From Acetobacterium tundrae (GTDB taxonomy: Bacteria; Bacillota; Clostridia; Eubacteriales; Eubacteriaceae): a stretch of DNA of 64,000 nt. Every line of letters starts with the position of its first letter. Within the stretch, counting starts at the first letter, position 1. The stretch lies in assembly GCF_008086615.1 (NCBI RefSeq), contig NZ_RXYB01000006.1, forward strand, positions 108,064-172,063, given 5' to 3'. The notes under the pieces are model-generated. The model was not told the origin of the DNA and ran no database searches. It worked only from the letters and a program-made list of their open reading frames with translations. Shown piece by piece: positions 56,270 through 64,000 of the stretch. Made by a program: the position numbers and the translations under genes.

Positions 56270-56382
56270 CGTTGGTGAAACTATCGATGCTTTCACAAAT
56301 AAGAGAAAATAAATTAGGTGATTGCGAAGTTCACGGTAGTTTTTGAAAACGCTTATGAAAACAAATAAAAGGAGAGAAATCA

Positions 56383-57384
56383 ATGAAACCTATCGTAGCG
56401 ATACCCATGGGGGATGCTGCCGGAATCGGGCCTGAAATTATCGTGAAGGCGTTAACTGATCCGATGGTTCAGGAAAAAGCCAGATGCATCATTGTCGGTG
56501 ATAAAAATGTATTGCAGCAGGCACTTGAATTTTGCAATCTTAAATTGAAGATCAATGTTGTAAAGGATCCTGCTGACGGAAAATACGAACCGGGGATTCT
56601 GAATCTGATTGATCTTAAGAATATTTCAATGGATCGGTTAAAAACAGGTGAAGTGCAGGGGATGACCGGTCAGGCGGCCTATGCATATATCGTAAAGGCA
56701 ACTCAGTTGTGCCTGGAAAAAAGGGCGGATGTACTGGCGACCACACCGATTAACAAGGAATCATTGAAAGCGGCAAAAGTGCCATATATCGGGCATACTG
56801 AAATAATTGGCGCATTGACAAAAACCGAGAATCCGTTAACCATGTTTCAGGTGCATAATCTGAGAGTCTTCTTTTTTAGCCGGCATGTGTCATTAAAAGA
56901 TGCCTGTGATCTGGTAACACAAGATAATTTGGCGGTTTTTATTGATCAGTGCGTTGATGCACTGAAAATCTTAGGCATCAAAAATCCCCATATTGCAATA
57001 GCCGGGCTTAATCCCCATAGCGGAGAGCATGGCTTGTTTGGACGGGAAGAAGTCGATGCGGTGATGCCGGCAGTTGAAGCGGCAAGAGCAAAGGGAATTG
57101 ATATTGACGGACCCATCGGTGCGGACAGCGTCTTTTATTTTGCTTTGCAAGGTGCTTACGATGCAGTGCTGTCTTTATATCATGATCAGGGACATATTGC
57201 GACTAAAATGGTTGATTTTGAAAAAACGATATCACTCACCATCGGCATGCCGATATTACGGACATCGGTAGATCATGGAACGGCTTTGGATATTGCTGGA
57301 AAGGGACTTGCCAGCCCGGTGAGTATGATTGAAGCCATCCGTCTGGCGGTTGAGTACGCCCCGAATTTTAGACAGAAAAAATAG
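56383..57384 (+). CDS. PdxA-family 4-hydroxythreonine-4-phosphate dehydrogenase-like protein
   Basis: A 333-residue protein. It begins [18 protein letters not shown] and has metal His in [23 protein letters not shown] and [11 protein letters not shown]. Both PdxA (vitamin B6 synthesis) and PdxA2 (oxidation of 4-phospho-D-threonate or -erythronate) fit. The neighbouring kinase and dehydrogenase genes make a catabolic PdxA2-like role more likely. The gene stands alone with a GGAG site. Confidence 0.88.
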   Translation: MKPIVAIPMGDAAGIGPEIIVKALTDPMVQEKARCIIVGDKNVLQQALEFCNLKLKINVVKDPADGKYEPGILNLIDLKNISMDRLKTGEVQGMTGQAAYAYIVKATQLCLEKRADVLATTPINKESLKAAKVPYIGHTEIIGALTKTENPLTMFQVHNLRVFFFSRHVSLKDACDLVTQDNLAVFIDQCVDALKILGIKNPHIAIAGLNPHSGEHGLFGREEVDAVMPAVEAARAKGIDIDGPIGADSVFYFALQGAYDAVLSLYHDQGHIATKMVDFEKTISLTIGMPILRTSVDHGTALDIAGKGLASPVSMIEAIRLAVEYAPNFRQKK

Positions 57385-57579
57385 TGGATAATACGGATGC
57401 GAAAGTATGGATCGTATTCGAAATAATAGAAAAAGACAAACCATTTGACACCAATTGATTATCTGGTTATGCATATCAAGGCAACAGGGGGAGCCTGTTT
57501 TATCTCGAAACATCATCATTGGGGCAATATCGGTTTGTCATTTTTGTCAGTTTTCCATAGCGGCATTTATCAATTTGAT

Positions 57580-57640
57580 TGAGTCTGAATGGGGTATCAT
57601 CCATGAATACGCATTGAGGATGATAAAGAACTCAGACTCA
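57580..57640. repeat. Nested stem-loop between pdxA-like and SDR genes
   Basis: TGAGTCTGA (57580-57588) pairs with TCAGACTCA (57632-57640), enclosing TATCATCC/GGATGATA (57595-57602 with 57618-57625). The stem lacks a T-run. It lies just past the minus-strand SDR stop, so it may stabilise or end that transcript. Confidence 0.55.
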
Positions 57641-57657
57641 GGAAGGTAAGTGTATGT

Positions 57658-58425
57658 TTAGGTATTTCTGCCGCCGGTAATCATCAGCGAATCACCGGTG
57701 ATAAAGCTTGAAAGGTCGGAAGCAAAAAACAGTGCAGCCGTGGCGACTTCATCCGGATCGCCCATCCTTCCCATGGGAATGGCGGACAGGCGCTGCTCTC
57801 GTGCTTCATCCGTGAGATTTTCAAAATTGCGTTTGATCATGTCGGTATAGATGGTTCCAGGGGCAAGGGCATTGACCCGGATACCGTAGGGTGCCAAAAA
57901 TTTGGCGGCATATTTTGTCAGAGCGATGATCCCGGCTTTGGAAGCACCGTAATCTGGACTCGTATTTCCACCGGTTATGCCGGCAATTGACCCCATATTG
58001 ACGATCGTACCGCCACCATGATCTTTCATATAGGCCGCCGCATATTTTGTTCCCAAAAATGCCGATCGCATATTGATATTGATAACGAGATCCCAGTCGC
58101 TTGCAGATGTTCCGAACAGGTCATTTGATTTGGATATGCCGGCGTTATTCACCATCACATCCAATCGTCCCCATTCATCCACAGCGGCATTGATCATTTT
58201 TTTGACATCTTCTTCATTGCTCATGTCTCCTGCAATTAAAAGGACTTCCGTGCCATAAGCTTCAGCTTCTTTTTTCAGTGACTTTGCATGGTCGTCAATT
58301 CTCAAGTCATTAACAACCAGTCCCTTACACTCTGCCTCAGCCATTTTTAAGGCAATAGCGCGTCCGATTCCTCTGGCAGCGCCAGTGACAATGACAACTT
58401 TATCTTTTAGACTTATATTAACCAT
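57658..58425 (-). CDS. SDR-family oxidoreductase
   Basis: A 255-residue protein with the NAD-binding TGAARGIG, NNAG, and the catalytic S-Y-K set in VNMGSIAGITG and YGASKAGII. Likely a sugar-alcohol or hydroxy-acid dehydrogenase, given the kinase gene upstream; FabG-like fatty-acid reduction is less likely in this context. It is the last gene of the kinase operon. Confidence 0.88.
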   Translation of the reverse strand: MVNISLKDKVVIVTGAARGIGRAIALKMAEAECKGLVVNDLRIDDHAKSLKKEAEAYGTEVLLIAGDMSNEEDVKKMINAAVDEWGRLDVMVNNAGISKSNDLFGTSASDWDLVININMRSAFLGTKYAAAYMKDHGGGTIVNMGSIAGITGGNTSPDYGASKAGIIALTKYAAKFLAPYGIRVNALAPGTIYTDMIKRNFENLTDEAREQRLSAIPMGRMGDPDEVATAALFFASDLSSFITGDSLMITGGRNT

Positions 58426-58468
58426 TATAACAGCCTTCCTTCTTGATATTTCATTTTAGATGTTGGAT

Positions 58469-60025
58469 TTAGCCCCAGTATTTCGTTGATACAGCTGCCA
58501 ATTTATTGTAAATGTCGGCAGCTTTCAAGGCCAGGAAGGTATCTTTGAAAATATTGTACATATCCGTGTATATTTTATGATTTTCCATATTTGGTTCAAT
58601 AATACCAAAAGTATGAACCATTTTATCTACAGCATCCTCAATGTTTTTGAAGACACCGGCGCCGGCAGCTCCCAATATGGCAGCGCCTAATGTTGTACAA
58701 TCTGACACGTTAAGCTTTTCAACAGGACGTCCATAAACATCTGCCTGCATTTGGCACCATAATTTTGATTTTGCGCCACCTCCTGACAATCGAATGGCTT
58801 CAAAAGGTCGACCTAAGACATTTTCCATCGCTTCCACGCTCATTCGTAGTTCGTAAATAACACCTTCCATAACACCGCGAGCCATCGTTCCACGGTCATG
58901 GGCAAGAGTCAATCCCAACGAACCGCCGGTGGCATTATCATGATAGTAGGGTGAAACCTGACTGTTGAAAAAGGGCATGAACAGATATCCTTTACACCCG
59001 ACCGGTGCGTTTTCTGCTTCAAGCGTAATGAGATCATAGGGATCCAGGCCCAAAGCTTTTGCAGCTTCTTTTTCGGGTTGACCATAGGTATCACGCCACC
59101 AACGTAAAGTAACACCGGCAGCAAAGGTCAATGCCTCCATATCCCATTTGTTGGGCATCGCATGACCTCCAAACAAAACAGTGTGATTGACATCCGGTTT
59201 GGGGCTGTCTACATGAGCGACCATAACAGCGGCCGTCCCGATTGTGATTTCGGCTAAACCTTCTCGAATAACGCCTGAGCCAATTGCTGCGCACTGTTGG
59301 TCGCCACCGCCACAGCAGATGGGCATGCCTTCAGCAAATCCGGTTAATTCGGAAGCTTTCTTGGAAATAACGCCAACCTGTGTCATCGATGTTTTTACCG
59401 GAGGAAGTTTATCTTTGTCAATTCCGATCGCGTCCAGAAGTTCGTCGGACCAGTCCAGCGTTTTTACATCCAGCATACCGTTGAGTGCTAATGATGATGG
59501 ATCCGTAAACAATTCCTCTGAACCCAAATTGTGCAGCAGCCATTCCTGACCGTTCACAAATTTCCATGCTTTTTTATAAAGATCAGGCCGTTTGTCTTTA
59601 ACCCATTTATATTTAGCATAAGCCCACATGCCTGACAGCGGATCGCCGCTGACTTCATGATAATGATCACGTCCAACATGTTCTTCAATCCATTTAACTT
59701 CTTCATTGGCACGTCCGTCTGACCAAACAATTGAATCACACAGGGGGACCCAGTCTTTGTCAATCGGTACAAAAGTTCCACGCTGACTGGATATTCCTAA
59801 AGAACCGATTTCTTTAGGATCTACTTCTGTTTTAATTAATACTTCCTTAGCAGCTTCGCAAATACCTGCCCACAGATCATTAATATCTTGTTCAACCCAA
59901 CCAGGATGAGGATATTTACATGAATATTCTCTGTAACCAGTGCCGATAAGATTACCTTCAAGGTCAAAAATCATTACGGTAGAACCGGTCGTTCCGGCAT
60001 CAATACCTACAACATACTTTACCAT
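58469..60025 (-). CDS. FGGY-family carbohydrate kinase
   Basis: 518 residues from the ATG at 60025, which has AGGAGG upstream; a frame to 60073 runs into the VOC gene. It begins VKYVVGIDAGTTGSTVMIFD. The FGGY ATP-binding region includes GGGDQQCAAIGSG, and the C-terminal RLSGGGAKSKLWCQMQAD is typical. It phosphorylates a sugar or polyol; xylulose is common for the family but not proven here. Confidence 0.9.
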   Translation of the reverse strand: MVKYVVGIDAGTTGSTVMIFDLEGNLIGTGYREYSCKYPHPGWVEQDINDLWAGICEAAKEVLIKTEVDPKEIGSLGISSQRGTFVPIDKDWVPLCDSIVWSDGRANEEVKWIEEHVGRDHYHEVSGDPLSGMWAYAKYKWVKDKRPDLYKKAWKFVNGQEWLLHNLGSEELFTDPSSLALNGMLDVKTLDWSDELLDAIGIDKDKLPPVKTSMTQVGVISKKASELTGFAEGMPICCGGGDQQCAAIGSGVIREGLAEITIGTAAVMVAHVDSPKPDVNHTVLFGGHAMPNKWDMEALTFAAGVTLRWWRDTYGQPEKEAAKALGLDPYDLITLEAENAPVGCKGYLFMPFFNSQVSPYYHDNATGGSLGLTLAHDRGTMARGVMEGVIYELRMSVEAMENVLGRPFEAIRLSGGGAKSKLWCQMQADVYGRPVEKLNVSDCTTLGAAILGAAGAGVFKNIEDAVDKMVHTFGIIEPNMENHKIYTDMYNIFKDTFLALKAADIYNKLAAVSTKYWG

Positions 60026-60069
60026 CTTTATTCCTCCTAATAATTTAATTAATTTAAAGAGAATACCTG

Positions 60070-60525
60070 TCATTTGGCAGCTGGTTGAAATAATTCAATA
60101 TTGTAATGATCAGGATCAAGTAAATAGAAAGCATAAGCGCCTGTGCTTGGTCCATTATCAATATAGGCTGGTTCATTTCTGGTGGGAATATTATTATCTT
60201 TACATCGTTGATAAGCTTTAACAATGTCTGTTGTAGCAAAGCAAATATGACTGCTGCAGATATTATGCGGACTGACATCCAGCACGACACCTTTCGGTTC
60301 AACATACTGGATGAGCTCCAGTCGTAAACCGGGACAGGATACAAAAGCTACATTAAGAATACCGTCAGGATAACCGGTAACTTTTCTAATGTAGGCCAAG
60401 TCTACATTATAACGAATGTTTTCAAAAGTCATTTCCATGACTTCGGTGTAGAATTTAACCGAACGGTCAATATCTCCAACCGTAATGCTGAAGTGGTTGC
60501 AGCCACAAATAATTTTATCACTCAT
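60070..60525 (-). CDS. VOC-family (glyoxalase-like) protein
   Basis: A 151-residue protein. Residues 1-60 and 65-148 form two VOC modules. The metal ligands are probably H8 (CNHFSITVGD), a Glu in RLELIQY, H in SSHICFAT, and E in YNIELFQP. It resembles glyoxalase/methylmalonyl-CoA epimerase-like enzymes. It is first in the operon with the kinase and SDR genes and may isomerise or cleave a pathway intermediate. Confidence 0.82.
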   Translation of the reverse strand: MSDKIICGCNHFSITVGDIDRSVKFYTEVMEMTFENIRYNVDLAYIRKVTGYPDGILNVAFVSCPGLRLELIQYVEPKGVVLDVSPHNICSSHICFATTDIVKAYQRCKDNNIPTRNEPAYIDNGPSTGAYAFYLLDPDHYNIELFQPAAK

Positions 60526-60763
60526 GATTAGTCCTCCTGTTAATAGGCAAATAAAACCGTTTACATTCTAATTTTATGCTTGATTTTAATAAATTCAATA
60601 TAGAAAATATTTTCAGTAGCTGGTAATTGCTGATTTAGATGGAATAATTTTTTAAAATCAGGAATGGTTATTGTTATTGAAAAATTCCGAGATGATTTGA
60701 CATCTTTAGAGAATTAACTTAGTATTGTAACTAACAAATCATTTAAGAAAGAAGGGGTTGAAA

Positions 60764-61015
60764 ATGGTTATTACATGGAATGAGATCATTGAATTAAATA
60801 ATAGGGTTAAAGAAAATAAGCTTGATTACAAAGTTCATTTAAGTGATGCCTGCGGTGGGCAAAGTATGTGGATTGAATCACTGAAACCGGATAACAGTTT
60901 TGAGGATCTGGATGACTTGAACAAACTGATTGATGACTATTTTACCGAGATCAAAGCTGAAATTGTATATAGCTGGGACAAAAAATCATTCTGGATGAAA
61001 GACCGTTCGTTTTAA
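60764..61015 (+). CDS. Small RDAC-like conserved protein
   Basis: 83 residues from the ATG at 60764 with GAAGGGG seven bases before it. The VHLSDACGGQSMWIE core, with one Cys and a GGQS segment, recalls small conserved clostridial proteins; the name RDAC-like is tentative. No function can be given. Confidence 0.65.
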   Translation: MVITWNEIIELNNRVKENKLDYKVHLSDACGGQSMWIESLKPDNSFEDLDDLNKLIDDYFTEIKAEIVYSWDKKSFWMKDRSF

Positions 61016-61058
61016 AATATTGCAAAGAATAGCATCGTAAATTACACAAAAAAATATT

Positions 61059-61103
61059 AATGCCAGCATCAAGGTTCCACGCTGCAACCTTGATGCTGGC
61101 ATT
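61059..61103. terminator. Bidirectional terminator with perfect 18-bp stem
   Basis: Arms 61059-61076 and 61086-61103 are exact around a 9-base loop, between convergent genes. Confidence 0.87.
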
Positions 61104-61137
61104 GAAATTTATCTTTTCAAATTAAAAGATTATTATT

Positions 61138-62361
61138 TTATAATTTTGCCAATAGCTCTTGTTTTTTTTGATTAAATTCTTCTTCAGTAATAATCCCTTT
61201 TTCTTTTAGCACAGATAACTTCTCAATCATTGCAATGGGATCCTCATCAGGGGCAGAAGGCTGTTGCGTATAAAATGATTCCTCCTGTTGTTTGCTTGAC
61301 GTTTCCTCGTCCTTTTTTACACTATCTTTAATTTTATGCTCTTGATATATTTGGACCAAATATTCAGCTTCCCGTGAAAAGAGAAAACTGATTGTTTCAA
61401 TAATATCGGCTGTTTTTATTTCCGTTTCATTGGGATTCATACCCAATGTCAGGGACAAATCTAAGAAGGAAACAGTGCTCGGCTTGGTTGTCAGAGAAAG
61501 GATTTCATCATAATCAAAACATTTTTTATCGCTTAAATCCCGGTCATAGAGAATAATTTTTTTGTCGGTGCAGGTTAGAAATTTTTTAGAACCGGGATTA
61601 TCCAGTCCCCAGGCAAAATAGATGATCTTTTCATCGGGGGTGAGAAAAGTTTTAACAATCTCTGATGTGGTTTGGTCTAATTTAGATTGAATAAATACAT
61701 TGGCTTGGTCATCGCTAATGGCTAAATCATTGTTTTTAATGCGATAGAGATATTCGGTTAAGGTGAGGGTATCGAATTTTTCAACCTCATCCACTGGTGT
61801 AGTGATTAAAGTAATGTTATTAATAAGAATCTTGAATTGCTCATCAGCGGAATTAATGGTGATGTCATAGATTTTTTCTTTCGGAACAGAGCCCACAGCA
61901 AAAAAAGAATGATTTTCAGGGAAAATTACTTTAAAATAAAGATTGTTGGTTGTTAGCAGAACAATCTGGCCTTTAGAATCTTTGAATTGAAATAAAAACT
62001 TTTCCTGAAGACTATAAGTTGGAAAATTTTTTAAAACAGTTTTTATAACCTTGTCTTCATAGGGATGCATGTCGATTTTCGTAGCTGATGAACTATTGGC
62101 GGGCAATAGAAGCTTTTCGAAAAAATTCTTAGTAAAAGAAACAATCACATCATCACTTGAATTGATGAAAGGATTGGGAGCTGGTTCAATTGGTTTTAGA
62201 AGCTGTTCCATCAGGGTATCGGTAAAGCTTTTAACCCGTTGTTCCATATCTGCTCTTAAACGTTCCTGTTCTTCTTTTTTTAGTGCTAAATCTGCCTGTA
62301 TTGAATCAATACTATCTTTTGCCAGATCGGTAACGTCTTTAAATAGATCTTTTAATCCCAT
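61138..62361 (-). CDS. PH-like/SHOCT-domain protein of unknown function
   Basis: 407 residues from the ATG at 62361 with AAGGAG upstream; the frame to 62433 has no site. A basic/acidic N-terminal coiled coil (about 10-60) precedes two regions that look like bacterial PH-like domains (KIDMHPYEDKVIK near 100; FLTPDEKIIYFAWG near 245). The C-terminal DPIAMIEKLSVLKEKGIITEEEFNQKK is a clear SHOCT motif. SHOCT tails often bind membranes or other proteins. The function is unknown. Confidence 0.72.
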   Translation of the reverse strand: MGLKDLFKDVTDLAKDSIDSIQADLALKKEEQERLRADMEQRVKSFTDTLMEQLLKPIEPAPNPFINSSDDVIVSFTKNFFEKLLLPANSSSATKIDMHPYEDKVIKTVLKNFPTYSLQEKFLFQFKDSKGQIVLLTTNNLYFKVIFPENHSFFAVGSVPKEKIYDITINSADEQFKILINNITLITTPVDEVEKFDTLTLTEYLYRIKNNDLAISDDQANVFIQSKLDQTTSEIVKTFLTPDEKIIYFAWGLDNPGSKKFLTCTDKKIILYDRDLSDKKCFDYDEILSLTTKPSTVSFLDLSLTLGMNPNETEIKTADIIETISFLFSREAEYLVQIYQEHKIKDSVKKDEETSSKQQEESFYTQQPSAPDEDPIAMIEKLSVLKEKGIITEEEFNQKKQELLAKL

Positions 62362-62455
62362 CTTTATATTCTCCTTTTTTGTTGAATAATATAGTTCCAT
62401 TTTACATAAGGATGACAAAAATAGCAACCACAAGAAATGTTCAGCATGTGAATAA

Positions 62456-62487
62456 AACAGCCTTACGGATTAATCCGTAAGGCTGTT
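62456..62487 (-). terminator. Terminator of glutamine synthetase III
   Basis: Perfect 15-bp palindromic stem (62456-62470 with 62473-62487) and a short U-rich tract on the minus strand, 60 bases after the stop. Confidence 0.75.
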
Positions 62488-62546
62488 AAAAGAGGTGTTA
62501 TCTTATATAAAAGATTAGATATTTAGTGGCTTTCAACAAATGTTAA

Positions 62547-64000
62547 TTAAACGTAGAATAAAATATCTTCGTAATTTGGGTATGGCCAGTATTTCTTGCC
62601 AACAAGACTTTCAAGTTCATCCGCAAATTTGCGAAGTTCTTCCATTGCGGGGATGACCTGATCACAGTAATAGGTGGCTTCAGCCTGAGCTGATGCGGTG
62701 TCCTGAGCAGCGGCCAGAATTTTTTCCAGATCGTCAATGGAACGGATGAATTCCCCGGATAGTTTGGAGAGTCGTTCGGCCAGGGTTGCTTCGGCAGAGA
62801 CATCAATGAAATCGCCACAGGCTTTTTTCGCCAGCAGGGTGTCGCAAACCTCTTTGGTGTAAGTGACAACAGCCGGTGAAATTTCACGTTTGGCGATGTT
62901 GAGCATGGTCAGGGCTTCGATGTTGATGGTTTTGCTGTATTCGTCCAGATGAATTTCATAACGGGAGTGTACTTCCGTTGGGGTGTAAATATTGTGTCGG
63001 GCAAATAATTTGACATTCTTTTCGGAAGCATATTCAGCTAAAGCTGCCGGTGTTGTTTTCAGGTTGGGAAGGCCGCGTCGGGCGGCTTCTTCAACCCATT
63101 CCTCAGAATAGTTGTTGCCGTTGAAAACAATCCGTTTGTTTTCCTTGATGGATTTTTGCAGCAAGGCACTCAGAGCGGTATCAAAATCATCGGCTTTTTC
63201 CAGAACATCGGCATAGTCGCAGAGAACGTCGGCGACGATGGTGTTGAGGGTAATGTTCGGTCCAGCGATGGACTGGTTGGAACCCAGCATCCGGAATTCG
63301 AACTTATTTCCGGTGAAGGCAAATGGTGACGTTCGGTTACGGTCAGTCGCATCCATGATCAGTTTGGGCAGGGTGCTGACACCCATTTCCAGCACGAGGT
63401 CTTTCGCTTCGGTAACCGGTTTGCCTGTTTCGATGGACTTTAGTGCGGCGGTCAGCTGTTCGCCGAGGAAAATGGAAACAATCGCCGGAGGAGCTTCATT
63501 CGCGCCCAAACGGTGATCATTGCCGGCGCTGGCAACGGTAATCCGCAGCATTTCACTGTATTTGTTCACAGCCTCAATGGTGGCACAGAGAAAAAGCAGG
63601 AACTGTTTGTTGTTGACCGGATCATCCCCGGGAGTCAGCAGGTTTTCGCCGGTATTGGTGGACATCGAAAAGTTGTTGTGCTTTCCGGAACCGTTGACAA
63701 AATCAAAGGGTTTTTCATGAAGCAGACAGGCCAGATCATGACGATAGGCTACCCGTTGCATGAATTCCATAACCAGCTGGTTATTATCCGTGGCAACGTT
63801 TGTATTGGTGAAAATAGGCGCCATTTCATGCTGGGAAGGAGCCACTTCGTTGTGACGGGTTTTGGAAGCAATCCCCAGTCGCCATAATTCCTTGTCGAGA
63901 TCGGCCATGTAAGCGGCTACGCGGCCACGAATACGCCCGAAGTAATGGGTTTCCATTTCCTGGCCTTTGGGCGGTTTTGCGCCAAACAGAGTCCGGCCGG
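62547..64000 (-). CDS. glnN: Glutamine synthetase type III, 3' part
   Basis: The frame is open to the window edge: before the ATG at 63956 it still reads GRTLFGAKPPKGQE, so that ATG is internal. Motifs include RHNEVAPSQHEMAPIF, then FVNGSGKHNNFSM, then AGNDHRLGANEAPPAI and NRTSPFAFTGNKFEFRMLGS, the hallmarks of GSIII (about 700 residues in full). It makes glutamine from glutamate, ammonia and ATP. About 485 residues are visible. Regulation lies outside the window. Confidence 0.96.
   Translation of the reverse strand, partial: GRTLFGAKPPKGQEMETHYFGRIRGRVAAYMADLDKELWRLGIASKTRHNEVAPSQHEMAPIFTNTNVATDNNQLVMEFMQRVAYRHDLACLLHEKPFDFVNGSGKHNNFSMSTNTGENLLTPGDDPVNNKQFLLFLCATIEAVNKYSEMLRITVASAGNDHRLGANEAPPAIVSIFLGEQLTAALKSIETGKPVTEAKDLVLEMGVSTLPKLIMDATDRNRTSPFAFTGNKFEFRMLGSNQSIAGPNITLNTIVADVLCDYADVLEKADDFDTALSALLQKSIKENKRIVFNGNNYSEEWVEEAARRGLPNLKTTPAALAEYASEKNVKLFARHNIYTPTEVHSRYEIHLDEYSKTINIEALTMLNIAKREISPAVVTYTKEVCDTLLAKKACGDFIDVSAEATLAERLSKLSGEFIRSIDDLEKILAAAQDTASAQAEATYYCDQVIPAMEELRKFADELESLVGKKYWPYPNYEDILFYV

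Noticed and set aside
63956..63956. Start codon of glutamine synthetase at 63956
   Set aside because: The upstream codons still read conserved GSIII sequence to the window edge, so the gene begins outside.
1..64000. CRISPR array, prophage or intact insertion sequence
   Set aside because: No regularly spaced repeats, transposase, integrase or phage structural genes were found; the DUF5131 gene alone does not show a prophage.

Overview
The window looks like a chromosome segment of an anaerobic, low-to-mid GC Firmicute of the Acetobacterium/Eubacteriaceae type. This is inferred from gene content: a membrane H+/Na+-pumping pyrophosphatase, type III glutamine synthetase, a EutL-type microcompartment shell protein, bacteriohemerythrin, clostridial ChW repeats, a T-box leader and strong AGGAGG ribosome-binding sites. 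No rRNA, CRISPR array or intact transposase was seen.

Layout. 1-9.8 kb: an export and maturation operon of two cobalamin-type radical SAM enzymes, a lipoprotein of the amino-acid-binding family, and the three-part NHLM (nitrile-hydratase-leader microcin) exporter of HlyD-like adaptor, C39-peptidase ABC protein and second ABC protein. The precursor peptide is not visible and probably lies before base 1. 10-15.3 kb: bacteriohemerythrin, then a T-box-controlled operon (Fe-ADH-like dehydrogenase, ABC importer, cupin). 15.4-20.3 kb: a DnaK paralogue, a membrane J-domain protein, a zinc-ribbon membrane protein and a two-component system. 20.3-23.1 kb: a tRNA-modification and sulfur operon (tcdA, ttcA-like, cysteine desulfurase). 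23.3-28.9 kb: DUF5131 protein, amidohydrolase, tRNA-Glu with gltX, DUF2284 protein and polysaccharide deacetylase.

29-38.5 kb: AEC permease, a MerR/ABC module behind a textbook 19-bp-spacer promoter, an MBL-fold hydrolase, a membrane protein, a SixA-like phosphatase, an orphan EutL and the pyrophosphatase hppA. 38.7-40.4 kb is the most unusual part: decayed nifS and nifU remnants, then about 770 nt with its own promoter, many local hairpins and a strong terminator, but no plus-strand reading frame. It looks like a large structured non-coding RNA. 40.4-49 kb: a KimA-like potassium transporter, small membrane or secreted proteins, a PiT/DUF47 phosphate module and an Rrf2-YhgE operon. 49-56.3 kb: a secreted subtilase with ChW repeats and a complete Bce-type ABC/two-component module, interrupted by a hairpin element resembling a MITE. 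56.4-60.5 kb: a carbohydrate or hydroxy-acid catabolic set (PdxA-like, SDR, FGGY kinase, VOC). 60.7-64 kb: small proteins and the 3' part of glutamine synthetase III, which runs off the window.

Most operons end in clear intrinsic terminators, many of them shared by convergent genes. All functions are read from sequence motifs and remembered families; nothing was searched.
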